Origin: CAVRCA01 sp963719345
GTDB taxonomy: Bacteria; Pseudomonadota; Alphaproteobacteria; Acetobacterales; Acetobacteraceae
Length of the DNA: 64,000 nt
Assembly: GCA_963719345.1 (NCBI GenBank)
Contig: CAVRCA010000003.1
Coordinates: 620,001 to 684,000, forward strand
Reading direction: 5' to 3'
This document shows positions 45,216-56,534 of the stretch, piece by piece; the first letter of the stretch is position 1, and each line of letters starts with the position of its first letter. A model generated the notes under the pieces. That model did no database searches and had not been told where the DNA came from. It saw only the letters and a list, made by a program, of their open reading frames with translations. Position numbers and translations under genes: made by a program.

Positions 45216-46922
45216 TCATTGCCCGGCGAGAATCGCGTCGCTGATTTTCTCGGCCGTCATCAGCACCGGGAAGTTGGTATTTGCGCAGGGCACGACGGGA
45301 AATATCGAAGCGTCGACCACCCGCAAGCCCTCCACCCCGCGCACCCGCCCGGCGGGATCGGTGACCGCCATCGGGTCGTCCTCGGCCCCCATCCGGCAGC
45401 TGCAGGAGGCGTGCCACACGCCGACCGCGGCGCGGCGGATGAATGCCTCAAGCTGCGCGTCGTCATGCATGACGTCCTCGAGCGCAACGCCGTCCATGAT
45501 GAAGCGCCGGATGAGCGTGCTGCGCAGCGCCGCGGGACCGTCCAGCAGCTTCGCCATCATGCCGGTGACGATCCGGTTCCGGGTGTTGACGACGCCGACC
45601 TGGCGCACCTTGTCGCCGTAGCTTGCCGGGAACGGATCGGTCGTCACCGCCTGCAGCTCCGGCATCGCCGCCAGCCGGCCGAGACGGCGGAACCCGTCCA
45701 TCAGCCGTTCCAAGTCCCGCTGGTCGGACAGCAGGTTGAACGCGACCTCCGGCTCGTCGCGCCAGTCGGCGCTGCGCAGCTTCACGTAGCCGGTTTCCGA
45801 ATAGGTCTTGTTGACGAACAGGATCATCGAGCCGATCTGCTCGCCGACCGCGTGCCACGACGATTTCGTTGTGCTGGCGACGAACATGTCGCCCGCCGGC
45901 GCCCCGCCGAGGCCCGACGAGTAGCGCCAGGCCACCATCATGTGCCGGCGCGTGTGCTCGTTGAGACGCGCGTGCGGCTTCACGAAAGCGGCGAGCGCGA
46001 TGGACGGGTGGTCCATCAGCCGCTGTCCGACGCCGGCGACGTGAGCGAGCACCGGGATGCCGAGGTCGCGCAAATGTCCTGCCGGGCCGATACCGGCCCG
46101 CAGCAGATGCGCCGGCGAGTGGATGGCGCCGGATGCGAGAATGACCTCGTTGCCGCGGAACTCCTCTTCCCGTCCGGCGACACGCGCGCGGATGCCGACG
46201 CAGCGCGCGCCATCGAACATCAGCCCGGTTACGACCGTTTCGGTCGAAATGGTCAGGTTCTCGCGCAGTCGCGTGCCGGGATCGAGATAGCCGATCGCCG
46301 CTGACACGCGACGCTCGTACGCATTGGAGATGGTGATCGGAAAATAGCCGTCCTCAAAGGCGCCGTTCTGATCGGGAAGATACGTCATGCCGGAACTTCG
46401 CAGCGCCGCGCCGAGCGCCTTGGCGTGCTCGGGCCAGAGATCCGGAAAGATGCGCCGCACGGGGATGCGGCCGTCGGTCCCGTGCCACGGACCGTCGAAG
46501 TCCATGTCGCGCTCGACCTTCTTGAAATACGGCAGCACCTGCTCCCAACGCCAGCCCGCCGCCCCGCGCGCCTCCCACTCATCGTAGTCGGTCGGTGCGC
46601 CGCGGTTGGCGAGCTGGCCGTTGATCGAGGAGCCGCCGCCGAGCACGCGCGCCTGCTCGTAGGTGCGCAACGGCGGTCGCGTCTCATCGGGGTTGTTGTG
46701 CGAGATCACCTCGGTGGTGACTTTGAGGTCGGTCCAGGTGAAGCGCGGGTCGAGATAGGCGGTCCCGGGATAGGAATTGAGAATCTGCTCCGGGACCTTG
46801 CCATGCGGTGTGTCTTGTCCCGCTTCGCACAGCAGGACGCGGTTCGCGCTGCGCGCCGACAACCGGTTGGCCAGGACCGATCCGGCGGAGCCGCCACCAA
46901 CAATGATGAAATCGTAGGTCAT
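45216..46922 (-). CDS. GMC-family FAD oxidoreductase (choline/alcohol dehydrogenase type)
   Basis: 568 residues. The N-terminal FAD motif reads YDFIIVGGGSAGSVLANRLS. GMC signature 1 has RVLGGGSSINGQLANRG and signature 2 EVILASGAIHSPAHLLRAGIG. The catalytic His region VGVWHASCSCRMG and the C-terminal LRVVDASIFPVVPCANTNFP follow. It oxidises an alcohol substrate that cannot be named from sequence. The ATG at 46922 starts the FAD domain. A divergent secreted lipase begins 58 bases away, so they may share a promoter region. Confidence 0.92.
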   Translation of the reverse strand: MTYDFIIVGGGSAGSVLANRLSARSANRVLLCEAGQDTPHGKVPEQILNSYPGTAYLDPRFTWTDLKVTTEVISHNNPDETRPPLRTYEQARVLGGGSSINGQLANRGAPTDYDEWEARGAAGWRWEQVLPYFKKVERDMDFDGPWHGTDGRIPVRRIFPDLWPEHAKALGAALRSSGMTYLPDQNGAFEDGYFPITISNAYERRVSAAIGYLDPGTRLRENLTISTETVVTGLMFDGARCVGIRARVAGREEEFRGNEVILASGAIHSPAHLLRAGIGPAGHLRDLGIPVLAHVAGVGQRLMDHPSIALAAFVKPHARLNEHTRRHMMVAWRYSSGLGGAPAGDMFVASTTKSSWHAVGEQIGSMILFVNKTYSETGYVKLRSADWRDEPEVAFNLLSDQRDLERLMDGFRRLGRLAAMPELQAVTTDPFPASYGDKVRQVGVVNTRNRIVTGMMAKLLDGPAALRSTLIRRFIMDGVALEDVMHDDAQLEAFIRRAAVGVWHASCSCRMGAEDDPMAVTDPAGRVRGVEGLRVVDASIFPVVPCANTNFPVLMTAEKISDAILAGQ

Positions 46923-46980
46923 TGTTTCCCCCCATCGTTGGCGTAGCATTCTCCTTCCGGCGGCAAGGGAGCAAGCCAAC

Positions 46981-48192
46981 ATGCGAGGAATCGCCTGCCT
47001 CACGGCAACTCTCGCGTTGGTCGCGGGCCTCGCGCAGGCAGCGCAGGCTCCGCCACCCGATCCGCTGCAAGGCGATGGCCGCACCTCGGCGTTCTACACC
47101 TGGACCGACCAGATCCCCGCAACTCCTGGCCGGCTGCTTCGCCAGGAAACGCTGGAGTTGACCCTCGGGCTGGCCAATGCCGGCGCGCAGTTCCGCATTC
47201 TCTACACGTCGACCAACGGTGTGGACGGCAAGACGCCGGTCGCGGTGTCCGGCGCCTTCTACGTCCCGAAAGGAACGCCGCCCGCAGGAGGCTGGCCGCT
47301 GATCGCCTGGGCGCATGGCACGACCGGTGTCGCGGACATTTGCGCGCCGTCCTGGGCGGCCCGCTCCTATCGCGACGTCAGCTATCTCAACACGTGGCTC
47401 GAGCAGGGCTACGCAATTGTCGCGACCGACTACCAGGGTCTCGGAACGCCCGGGCCGCACCCCTATCTCGCCGTGCGTCCGGAAGCCTATGACGTGCTGG
47501 ACAGCATCCGCGCCGTGCTGCACGGCTTTCCGAATGTCGCCGATCGCATCGTGATCGTCGGCCAGTCGCAGGGCGGCGGGGCGGCCTTTGCCACCGCGGG
47601 CATTGCGCCGGCGTACGCGCCGGAACTCGGCATCCGCGGCACCGTCGCGACCGGCGTTCCTTACTTCAAATCAGCGGACGAGTTGCCGACCCGCGACCCG
47701 AACCGGCCGGACCCGACGATCGGCTACTCCCTCTACGTCGGTCTGTTGGCGCAACAGGTGAATCCGTCACTCGCTCCGACCGAGATGTTCAGCCCGGCCG
47801 CCTTGCCGGTGTTCGAGTTGGCGCGCACGACATGCGTCGGACCGCTGGAAGCGGACGTCGTCGGCGCCGGCCTCATGCACGGCAACACGTTCCGCCCGGG
47901 GTTCCGGGCAGCCGTGGCGCCGCTCCTGCCCACGTTCTCCTACACCACCCTCAAGCTGCCGCAGCCGGTGTTCATCGGCACCGGCGAGGAGGATCGTGAC
48001 GTGGCACCCTCGACGCAGCTCGCTCTCGTCAAGGACGCCTGCGCCGCCGGGTCGGTGGTCGAGGCGCATCTCTATGCCGGGCTCAGCCACAGCCCGACGG
48101 TGAATGCCTCGCTTAAAAATTCGCTGCCGTTCGTTCGCAAGGTCTTGGCCGGCGAGCGGATCGATCCGGTCTGCGAGCCGAAGGCCGAATGA
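46981..48192 (+). CDS. Secreted lipase (LIP-type alpha/beta hydrolase)
   Basis: 403 residues with a signal peptide at about 1-21 (cleavage after AQA). The fold is a secretory lipase: WPLIAWAHGTTGVADICAPS, the nucleophile elbow IVGQSQGGGAAFATAG, and a late aspartate and histidine (FIGTGEEDRDVAP, YAGLSHSPTVNAS). It should act on esters outside the cytoplasm. It ends two bases before the convergent HAD gene stop. Confidence 0.85.
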   Translation: MRGIACLTATLALVAGLAQAAQAPPPDPLQGDGRTSAFYTWTDQIPATPGRLLRQETLELTLGLANAGAQFRILYTSTNGVDGKTPVAVSGAFYVPKGTPPAGGWPLIAWAHGTTGVADICAPSWAARSYRDVSYLNTWLEQGYAIVATDYQGLGTPGPHPYLAVRPEAYDVLDSIRAVLHGFPNVADRIVIVGQSQGGGAAFATAGIAPAYAPELGIRGTVATGVPYFKSADELPTRDPNRPDPTIGYSLYVGLLAQQVNPSLAPTEMFSPAALPVFELARTTCVGPLEADVVGAGLMHGNTFRPGFRAAVAPLLPTFSYTTLKLPQPVFIGTGEEDRDVAPSTQLALVKDACAAGSVVEAHLYAGLSHSPTVNASLKNSLPFVRKVLAGERIDPVCEPKAE

Positions 48193-48194
48193 TT

Positions 48195-48899
48195 TCAGGC
48201 GCCAAGCTGCGTCGCCAAGTCCTCGATGTCCCGCGCCGCCACCGTCCAGTCGCCGTCTGCCGCGGTATCGCGCTGCTGGTGCGGGCCGTACTCGGTCGGC
48301 CGCGGAAAGAAGCCGGTCTGCAATCCGACCGCCTGAGCCGCCCGCAGATCCGAATTGTGGGCGGCGCACATCATCACCTGCTCCGGTTGTAGATCGAGCA
48401 GGCGGGCGACGCCCAGATACGTCGCTGGGTCGGGCTTGAAGCGCTCGAACAGGTCGGAGCCGAAGATGGTGTCCCACGGGATGCCGGCGTTCTTCGCCAT
48501 GTTGAGCAGCAGCGAGACGTTGCCGTTGGACAGCGGCCCGATGACATAGCGCCGTTTTAGCCGGGTGAGACCCGGGATGGCGTCGGGCCACGGCTTGAGG
48601 CGGTGCCAGCCGAAGTTGAGGTGGCGGAGATCATCCTCGCCGAGGCCGCGCACCCCGAACTCCTGCACCAGCCGATCGAGGGTCTCGCGATGCAACGTGT
48701 CGAGCGTCGTCCAGCCGCGCTCGCCCCGGCGAACGCGATCCATGGACGGCTGATACGCGGCCCGCCACGCATCCACCAATCCCGCCCAATCCGCACTCAG
48801 GCCGCGGCGCTCGCCGAACGCAGTCAGCTCGGCAATCAGGCTGCCTCGCCAATCCACGACCGTGCCAAACGTGTCGAACACCAGCGCCTTCAGTTCCAC
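48195..48899 (-). CDS. Haloacid dehalogenase type II
   Basis: 234 residues. HAD motif 1 is ALVFDTFGTVVDWRGSL with the nucleophilic Asp. Motif 2 is in IGPLSNGNVSLLLNMA, and motif 3/4 regions are RFKPDPATYLGVARLL and MMCAAHNSDLRAAQAVGL. This matches L-2-haloacid dehalogenases of the type II subclass. The start is uncertain: GTG at 48899 (behind GAGAA) fits the family length, while ATG at 48953 would add 18 unmatched residues. It is convergent with the lipase. Confidence 0.88.
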   Translation of the reverse strand: MELKALVFDTFGTVVDWRGSLIAELTAFGERRGLSADWAGLVDAWRAAYQPSMDRVRRGERGWTTLDTLHRETLDRLVQEFGVRGLGEDDLRHLNFGWHRLKPWPDAIPGLTRLKRRYVIGPLSNGNVSLLLNMAKNAGIPWDTIFGSDLFERFKPDPATYLGVARLLDLQPEQVMMCAAHNSDLRAAQAVGLQTGFFPRPTEYGPHQQRDTAADGDWTVAARDIEDLATQLGA

Positions 48900-48978
48900 G
48901 ACTTGGTTCTCCCCATTGCCGCGCAGCGAAGCGGTCCTGGAGACCGTGGTCAAGCCTGAGACACGGCGATCGCCTCAA

Positions 48979-49007
48979 GTCATCGCCGGGCTTGTCCGGG
49001 GCGTGAC
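48979..49007. repeat. Extragenic palindromic repeat (REP-like)
   Basis: A 29-base imperfect inverted repeat (GTCATCGCCGGGC / GTCCGGGGCGTGAC around a TT) has the form of the GTCAT-CCCGGGCTT-GTCCCGGG-ATGAC palindromes frequent between alphaproteobacterial genes. It is in the gap 48900-49096, where I see nothing else. Confidence 0.5.
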
Positions 49008-49096
49008 GATTTGGCGACTTGCAGCGTACTTGCGTGGTCGCGCGGCTGGTCGGCTTGGTGAGCCCCAATGCGATTGCCTTGGCTACCGGCGCCGTT

Positions 49097-49477
49097 TCAC
49101 CGCCGGTACGGTATCGGCAACAGCGCCCGGATCGGCAGCTTCAGCAGCCCGTCCGAGCCTTTGAGAATCACGCGTGCCGTGGGGCTGTAGTCCATCACCA
49201 GCTCACGGCAGGCGCCGCAAGGCGACACCACGGCCAGTTCCCGGTCGATCTCCTCGGGCTTGGGATGGCGCACCGCGACGATGGTGTCGATCGTGCCGTC
49301 GCCCTCCAGCACCGCGCGGCCGAACGCGATCGGTTCGGCGCAGACCGAGAGACGGCCCACAGTGGCGCCGAGATGCACGCCGGTCCAGACACGCCCGTCC
49401 CGGCTGCGGACCGCGGCAGCGACCGTGTGCCAAAAGGTCCTGTAATGGCGGGCAAGCACGTCGTTGGCCGCCGCCAC
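49097..49477 (-). CDS. Cytidine-deaminase-like protein
   Basis: 126 residues from GTG 49477. The zinc-site motifs are present: CAEPIAFGRAVLEGDG (C/H-A-E with the catalytic Glu) and SPCGACRELVMDYSPTARVI (PCxxC). This is the Cda / blasticidin-S-deaminase group, a nucleoside-salvage type. The frame is open to 49648 with no ATG; a CTG at about 49566 would overlap the recA stop and add about 30 residues. The GTG gives the family-like N-terminus LVAAANDVLARHYR. Confidence 0.75.
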   Translation of the reverse strand: MAAANDVLARHYRTFWHTVAAAVRSRDGRVWTGVHLGATVGRLSVCAEPIAFGRAVLEGDGTIDTIVAVRHPKPEEIDRELAVVSPCGACRELVMDYSPTARVILKGSDGLLKLPIRALLPIPYRR

Positions 49478-49550
49478 CAGATCGTGGTCGGCGGCCTCGA
49501 GCGGATATTCGTCCCCGTTCAGCGCCAGCAGCGCCGCCGGGGGCAGAAGG

Positions 49551-50591
<1,041 letters not shown>

Positions 50592-50730
50592 GCGGGTCCC
50601 GCCCTCAACCGTTCATTGCAGACATTGTGGATCGCTCGCTTGCAGATTTGGATACACGCTGCCCGACTCGGAAAGCAAGAATCTCACGATCGACCCAGCA
50701 CCCTTCCCCAATTCCAGTCCGGAGGGAAGT

Positions 50731-50757
50731 GTTCTCATTATGTTCATGCACGCCCCG

Positions 50758-50765
<8 letters not shown>
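50731..50765 (-). promoter_or_regulatory. recA promoter with overlapping SOS (LexA) box
   Basis: The minus strand has TTGCAT (50760-50765), a 17-base spacer and CATAAT (50737-50742). The direct repeat GTTC-N7-GTTC (plus strand 50731-50745), the alphaproteobacterial LexA site, covers the -10. LexA would block transcription until DNA damage. The promoter abuts the 3' end of cckA. Confidence 0.85.
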
Positions 50766-52458
<1,693 letters not shown>

Positions 52459-52462
<4 letters not shown>

Positions 52463-53535
52463 CGCCCCGCCCCTTGGGCGCGCTGACCCAGTCGCCAGAC
52501 ATAGGCGATGATCTCCGCGACCGCCTGGTAGTGCTCGGCCGGGATCTCGGCATCGGTGTCCACCCGGTGCAGCGCGCGCGCCAGAGGCGGGTTGGCGACC
52601 AGCGGCACGCGATGGGCAGCGGCAACCTCGCGGATGCGGGCGGCCATCGAATCAACCCCCTTGGCCACCACGCGAGGCGCGGCGTTGGTTGTACGATCGT
52701 ATGTCAGTGCCACAGCGTAGTGCGTCGGATTGGTGATGACCACCGTCGCGTTCGGCACGGCGGCGAGCATGCGCTTGCGGGCGCGCTGCATCCTGATCTG
52801 CTTGAGCTTGCCCTTGATGCGGGGATCGCCCTCGGTGGTCTTGTGCTCCTCGCGGAGTTCCTCGCGGCTCATGCGCAGGCTGCTGGCGTGCCGCATGCGC
52901 ACCCAGACGACATCGGCGGCGGCGATGACGGCCTGCACGCCGAGCACCGCGAACAACACCCGCAGCACCAGCCGGGTCATCTGCGTCGGCAGCATCCACA
53001 CCGCGGTGGTCGGCGCCGCGGCGAGGCCGCGCAGGTCGCCCGAGAGCACGAACCAGGCCGCGATGGCCATGGCGGCGAGCTTGGCGACCGATTTCCCGGT
53101 CTCCACGGCGCTGTTGAGGCTGAACAGCCGGCCGATGCCGGCCCGGGGACTGATGCGGGCGAGATCGAGGCGAAGCGCGCCCAGATGAAACAATCCGCCG
53201 GTCTGCAGCAGGGTCGCCGCACTGCCGATCAGGATGACGGCGGCGACGAACGGCGCCGCCAGACGCACGGCGGCCAAGCCGGCCGCCAGGAAGGCCGCCC
53301 GGCCACCGTCGGAGAGATCCCATCGGTACGCCTCGCCCAGGAACAGGCTTAGCCGCTCGACCTGGTCGTGGGCGGCGGTGGGGGCGAACATCATCAGGAC
53401 GAGGGTGCCGGCGGCGAGGCCGGCCAGCGCGGGGACCTCGCGCGACAAGGGCACATGCCCCTGCTCGCGCGCCTGTTGCCGTCGCCGCGGCGTGGCGGCG
53501 TTGGTCCGGTCCTCGGCGTCGCCTCCTTCCGCCAT
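52459..53535 (-). CDS. flhB: Flagellar export switch protein FlhB
   Basis: 358 residues with about four membrane helices between residues 35 and 210. The autocleavage site NPTH is at residues 269-272 (VVITNPTHYAVAL). The linker RMSREELREEHKTTEGDPRIKGKLK is typical. FlhB changes export specificity from hook to filament on signal from FliK. Overlaps of GTGA with cckA and a six-base gap to fliR show one operon. Confidence 0.96.
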
Positions 53536-53541
53536 TGCGGC

Positions 53542-54324
53542 TCAGGGAAGCCCGGGCAAGTGGGCGAAGCCGTCCCGCGTCGCGTCCAGCCACGCCGACG
53601 CGAGCGCGCTGGTCAGCAGACCGAGCAGCAGCAGCCCGCCCAGGATCTGCCCCGGCATGGCGGCGAAATAGACCTGCAGGCGCGGGATGAGGCGGGCGAC
53701 CAGGCCCATGCCGACCTGCCAGACCGTCCCGGCGATGACGAACGGCGCCGCCAGCCGGAGCGCCAGCGCGAACGCCGCGGCGACCCCGCCCACCACCGTT
53801 TCGGTGACGTCGCCGGCCGGCAGCAGCGCACCCGGCGCGATCAGCGAAAAGCTGCCGGACAGCGCGGCGAGCGGCAGCGCGTAGAGGCCGGAGACCAGCA
53901 GCAGCAACGGCGCGCCCAGGCTGAACAGCCGGGCGATGACGCTCGCCTGGCCGCCGAGCGCGGGATCGGGCTGAAGCACGTTCGCCAGGCCGACCATGTG
54001 GGCGATGAGTTGTCCGCCCATCGGCAGCGCCTGCACCATCAGCCGGGCGAGCCAGCCGAGCCACAGGCCGGTCACGGTCTCGGCGCAAACCATCGAGGCG
54101 GTGACGATCGGGTCGGCCGGCACATGCGGCAGCAGCGGCGCCAGTTCCGGCAGCAGCAGTACGGTCACGGCGAGCGCCATCCCGGCCCGCACCATGGCCG
54201 GCAGTTCCGCCTCGCCCACGCCAGGCAGCAGCATCATGGCCGCACTGACGCGCGCCAGCACCAGGGCGAAACCGAAGCTCCAGCCCGACAGCGCCGCGAG
54301 GAGCGCCGCGTCATCCGGGCTCAC
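53542..54324 (-). CDS. fliR: Flagellar export protein FliR
   Basis: 260 residues, largely hydrophobic helices. Recognised by ARVSAAMMLLPGVGEAELPAMVRAGMALAVTVLLLPEL in pieces and GLWLGWLARLMVQALPMGGQLIAHMVGLANVL, typical of FliR in the export gate with FliP and FliQ. It overlaps fliQ by four bases. Length is normal. Confidence 0.94.
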   Translation of the reverse strand: MSPDDAALLAALSGWSFGFALVLARVSAAMMLLPGVGEAELPAMVRAGMALAVTVLLLPELAPLLPHVPADPIVTASMVCAETVTGLWLGWLARLMVQALPMGGQLIAHMVGLANVLQPDPALGGQASVIARLFSLGAPLLLLVSGLYALPLAALSGSFSLIAPGALLPAGDVTETVVGGVAAAFALALRLAAPFVIAGTVWQVGMGLVARLIPRLQVYFAAMPGQILGGLLLLGLLTSALASAWLDATRDGFAHLPGLP

Positions 54325-54593
54325 GAGCCGCCGGCCGCCACCATGGCGTCGAACAGCCGGTGCGTGTAGTCGGTGAGGGTGGCCAGCATGAACGGCCCGA
54401 GTACGAACAGGGTCGCGCAGAGGGCCAACACCTTCGGCACGAAGGCGAGCGACGCCTCGCTGATCTGCGTGATCGCCTGCAGCAGCGAGATCACGAGGCC
54501 CACCGCCAGTCCGGCCAGCAGCGGCGGGCCGCCGAGTTTCAGAACGACAATCATCGCCTCGCGCATCAGCGCGGCGACCTCCAATTCCGTCAT
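54321..54593 (-). CDS. fliQ: Flagellar export protein FliQ
   Basis: 90 residues with two membrane helices (LKLGGPPLLAGLAVGLVISLLQAITQISEASL and VLALCATLFVLGPFMLATL in part). FliQ is the small export-gate subunit. It overlaps fliR, and a 78-base gap separates it from fliE. Confidence 0.93.
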   Translation of the reverse strand: MTELEVAALMREAMIVVLKLGGPPLLAGLAVGLVISLLQAITQISEASLAFVPKVLALCATLFVLGPFMLATLTDYTHRLFDAMVAAGGS

Positions 54594-54671
54594 GTCCGCC
54601 CTCTTGCCGGATGGAACCCGACGCTCGGTCGTATCAACCGTGCGCCCTTGTTGCGATCGGACGCGCGGGCG

Positions 54672-54980
54672 TCAGATCGGCATGCGAATGATGTCCTGGT
54701 ACGCCTGCACGACGCGGTCGCGGATCGCGACCGTCGACTGCAGCGCAAGTTCGGCACGGGAGACGGCGGTGACCACCTCGGTCAGGTTGCCCCCACCGGC
54801 GATCGCGGTCATCGATTGCGCGTCCGCCTCGTGCCCGGCCTGCACCACGCCGTCGAGCGCGCGCTGCAGTGCGCCGCCGAACCCGCTGCCGGCCGCCGCA
54901 TCCTGCTCGCCGCTGTCGACCCGCGCATACGCCCCCGCCGCCGCCGCGGGGCGGACGGTAATGGTGGGGATATCGGTCAC
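54672..54980 (-). CDS. fliE: Flagellar hook-basal body protein FliE
   Basis: 102 residues from GTG 54980 (TDIPTITVRPAAAAGAYA after the start). The C-terminal FliE pattern is NLTEVVTAVSRAELALQSTVAIRDRVVQAYQDIIRMPI in parts. FliE is the adapter between MS ring and rod. As written it is fused in frame to flgC because of one extra base at 55019; the GTG overlapping the restored flgC TGA (GTGA) is the likely true start. Confidence 0.88.
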   Translation of the reverse strand: MTDIPTITVRPAAAAGAYARVDSGEQDAAAGSGFGGALQRALDGVVQAGHEADAQSMTAIAGGGNLTEVVTAVSRAELALQSTVAIRDRVVQAYQDIIRMPI

Positions 54981-55385
54981 TTCAGCATGCCGATGACTCG
55001 CGTCAGCATGCCGCGGGTCAACCTCGAGCACCTGCAGGTTGGCGCTATAGGACCGTTGCGCCTCCCGCATGTCCATGACCTCGACGAAGCTGTTCACGTT
55101 GGGCGTCTTGACGTAGCCCTTCGCGTCCGCCGCCGGGTGAGACGGGTCGAACCGCTGCGGCAACGCGCCCTTGTCGCGGTCGATCTGCTTGACGTGGACG
55201 GTCTCGGTGCCGAGCGCCTTGTCCATGCGGTTCTCGAACGTGACCGTCTTGCGCCGATACGGCTCGCCGCCGGGCGTCGAGGCGGTCGTGTCCTGGTTGG
55301 CCAGGTTCTCGGCGATGACGCGCAGCCGCGTGGTCTGCACGTCCATGCCCTGGGCGGAGATCTTGAGCGCCCGTGTGAGATCCAT
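54977..55385 (-). CDS. flgC: Flagellar rod protein FlgC (one-base frame break near the end)
   Basis: The first about 120 residues are typical FlgC: LTRALKISAQGMDVQTTRLRVIAENLANQDT, PYRRKTVTFENR and VMDMREAQRSYSANLQVLEV. At 55019 the plus strand carries an extra C. Without it the protein continues TRGMLTRVIGMLK and stops at TGA 54977-54979, 135 residues in all, the normal FlgC length. As written it reads through into fliE. FlgC is a proximal rod subunit. Confidence 0.9.
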
Positions 55386-55423
55386 GTGTTCGGTTCCTGG
55401 TGTTCGGTGCGAGCCCGGCGCCG

Positions 55424-55819
55424 CTACGAGCCGCGCCCGAGGGCGAGGCGAAAGAGGCCCAGATATTTCTGGTAGAGATTGGTCACGAGCTGCTGCGAGC
55501 TGTCAGCGTCGGCGACCTTCATGAGCTGGTCTTCGACGGAAACGGCGTTGCCGTCGGGCGCTAGAGCGCTCGGTCGGGCGCTCGTGTCGAGGTCGCCGGC
55601 CGACGTCGGACCGGTGCCGGCGAGATGGTTGGGGCGCGTCTGCAGCATGGCCGTGCCGCCGGTCTGCGCCAGCGTCGCCTTGAACGGGCGAAGGTCACGC
55701 GGTCGCCAGCCCGGCGTGTCGGCGTTGGCGATGTTTTGGGCGAGTACCTGCTGACGCCGCTCGAGATACCCGAGCCGCCTTTCCGCCAGTCCGAACAGGC
55801 CGATCTGCGAGGCATCCAT
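55424..55819 (-). CDS. flgB: Flagellar basal-body rod protein FlgB
   Basis: 131 residues. The rod motif LERRQQVLAQNIANADTPGWRPRDL is clear, and the C-terminus LVTNLYQKYLGLFRLALGRGS ends as in FlgB. The frame opens at GTG 55837, but ATG 55819 begins MDASQIGLFGLAERRLG, the usual N-terminus. It heads the minus-strand flgB-flgC-fliE-fliQ-fliR-flhB operon; the divergent gene begins 108 bases away. Confidence 0.92.
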   Translation of the reverse strand: MDASQIGLFGLAERRLGYLERRQQVLAQNIANADTPGWRPRDLRPFKATLAQTGGTAMLQTRPNHLAGTGPTSAGDLDTSARPSALAPDGNAVSVEDQLMKVADADSSQQLVTNLYQKYLGLFRLALGRGS

Positions 55820-55927
55820 GCGCGCCGTTTTCTCCACGCTCCTGCGGGCAGACTAGCGGCGAGCCCTGAACGGCCGGTTAAGCCGGATGGAAACGGTTCG
55901 GTAAGGTGAATAGGGTCTAGTGCGCGC

Positions 55928-56233
55928 ATGTCCTCAACGGCACCCCCGATGGATTTCCTTGGCGCCGCGTCGGATCGGACGCCGCTTGGCCGCACCCGGT
56001 CGCTGGCGGCCGGCGTCCTCAACACGCTCCGCCTCTCACGGGCACTGGTGCAGGCGCGCCGGCAACTCGATCTCGCCGGACTGGAAACGATCATCGGCAT
56101 CCTCTGCGCCAAGTCGCTCGACTTGCCGCCGGAGGAAGGGCGCACCCTCCTCGCGGACCTCCACATGGTGCTCGACGAGGTGGACGGGCTGACCCGCGCC
56201 ATGGCCGGCAAGGCGGGCCTCACCGAACACTGA
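55928..56233 (+). CDS. Small protein of unknown function in the flagellar locus
   Basis: 101 residues with no membrane segment or signal peptide. Two helical parts are visible: LAAGVLNTLRLSRALVQARRQLDLAGLETIIGILCAK (in pieces) and LLADLHMVLDEVDGLTRAMAGKAGL. A single cysteine is in GILCAKSLDLPPEEG. It lies between divergent flgB and fliO, 34 bases before fliO. I recognise no family; a flagellar accessory role is inferred only from location. Confidence 0.7.
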   Translation: MSSTAPPMDFLGAASDRTPLGRTRSLAAGVLNTLRLSRALVQARRQLDLAGLETIIGILCAKSLDLPPEEGRTLLADLHMVLDEVDGLTRAMAGKAGLTEH

Positions 56234-56267
56234 CGCCGCTTCCCTCCGCCCGGCAAAAGGCCGCGCC

Positions 56268-56534
56268 ATGATCCCGTCCCTCCCCTCCATCCTGACCGCG
56301 TTCGGCTCGCTCGTCGCCGTGCTCGGGCTCATCTGGCTGGCCAGTCGGGCGACACGGCTGGGCGGCCTCGCGACCCGTCGGACCGGCTCGCGCGTGCTTG
56401 GAGTGGAGGAGGCCATCGCGCTCGATCCGCGGCGGCAACTCACCCTGATCCGCTGCGACGGGCGGCGCGTGCTGCTGCTGACCGGCGGCGGACAGGACGT
56501 GGTGGTCGGCTGGCTGCCGGATGCGGCGCCATGA
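56268..56534 (+). CDS. fliO: Flagellar biosynthesis protein FliO
   Basis: 88 residues. One membrane helix (FGSLVAVLGLIWLASRATR) is followed by a short cytoplasmic domain with VLGVEEAIALDPRRQLTLIRCDGRRVLLLTGG in parts, the FliO/FliZ pattern. FliO assists FliP assembly. It overlaps fliP by four bases. FliO is poorly conserved, but position and pattern agree. Confidence 0.82.
   Translation: MIPSLPSILTAFGSLVAVLGLIWLASRATRLGGLATRRTGSRVLGVEEAIALDPRRQLTLIRCDGRRVLLLTGGGQDVVVGWLPDAAP

Noticed and set aside
54672..55385. A genuine FlgC-FliE fusion protein
   Set aside because: One extra base explains it; both normal ends and a GTGA overlap appear when it is removed.
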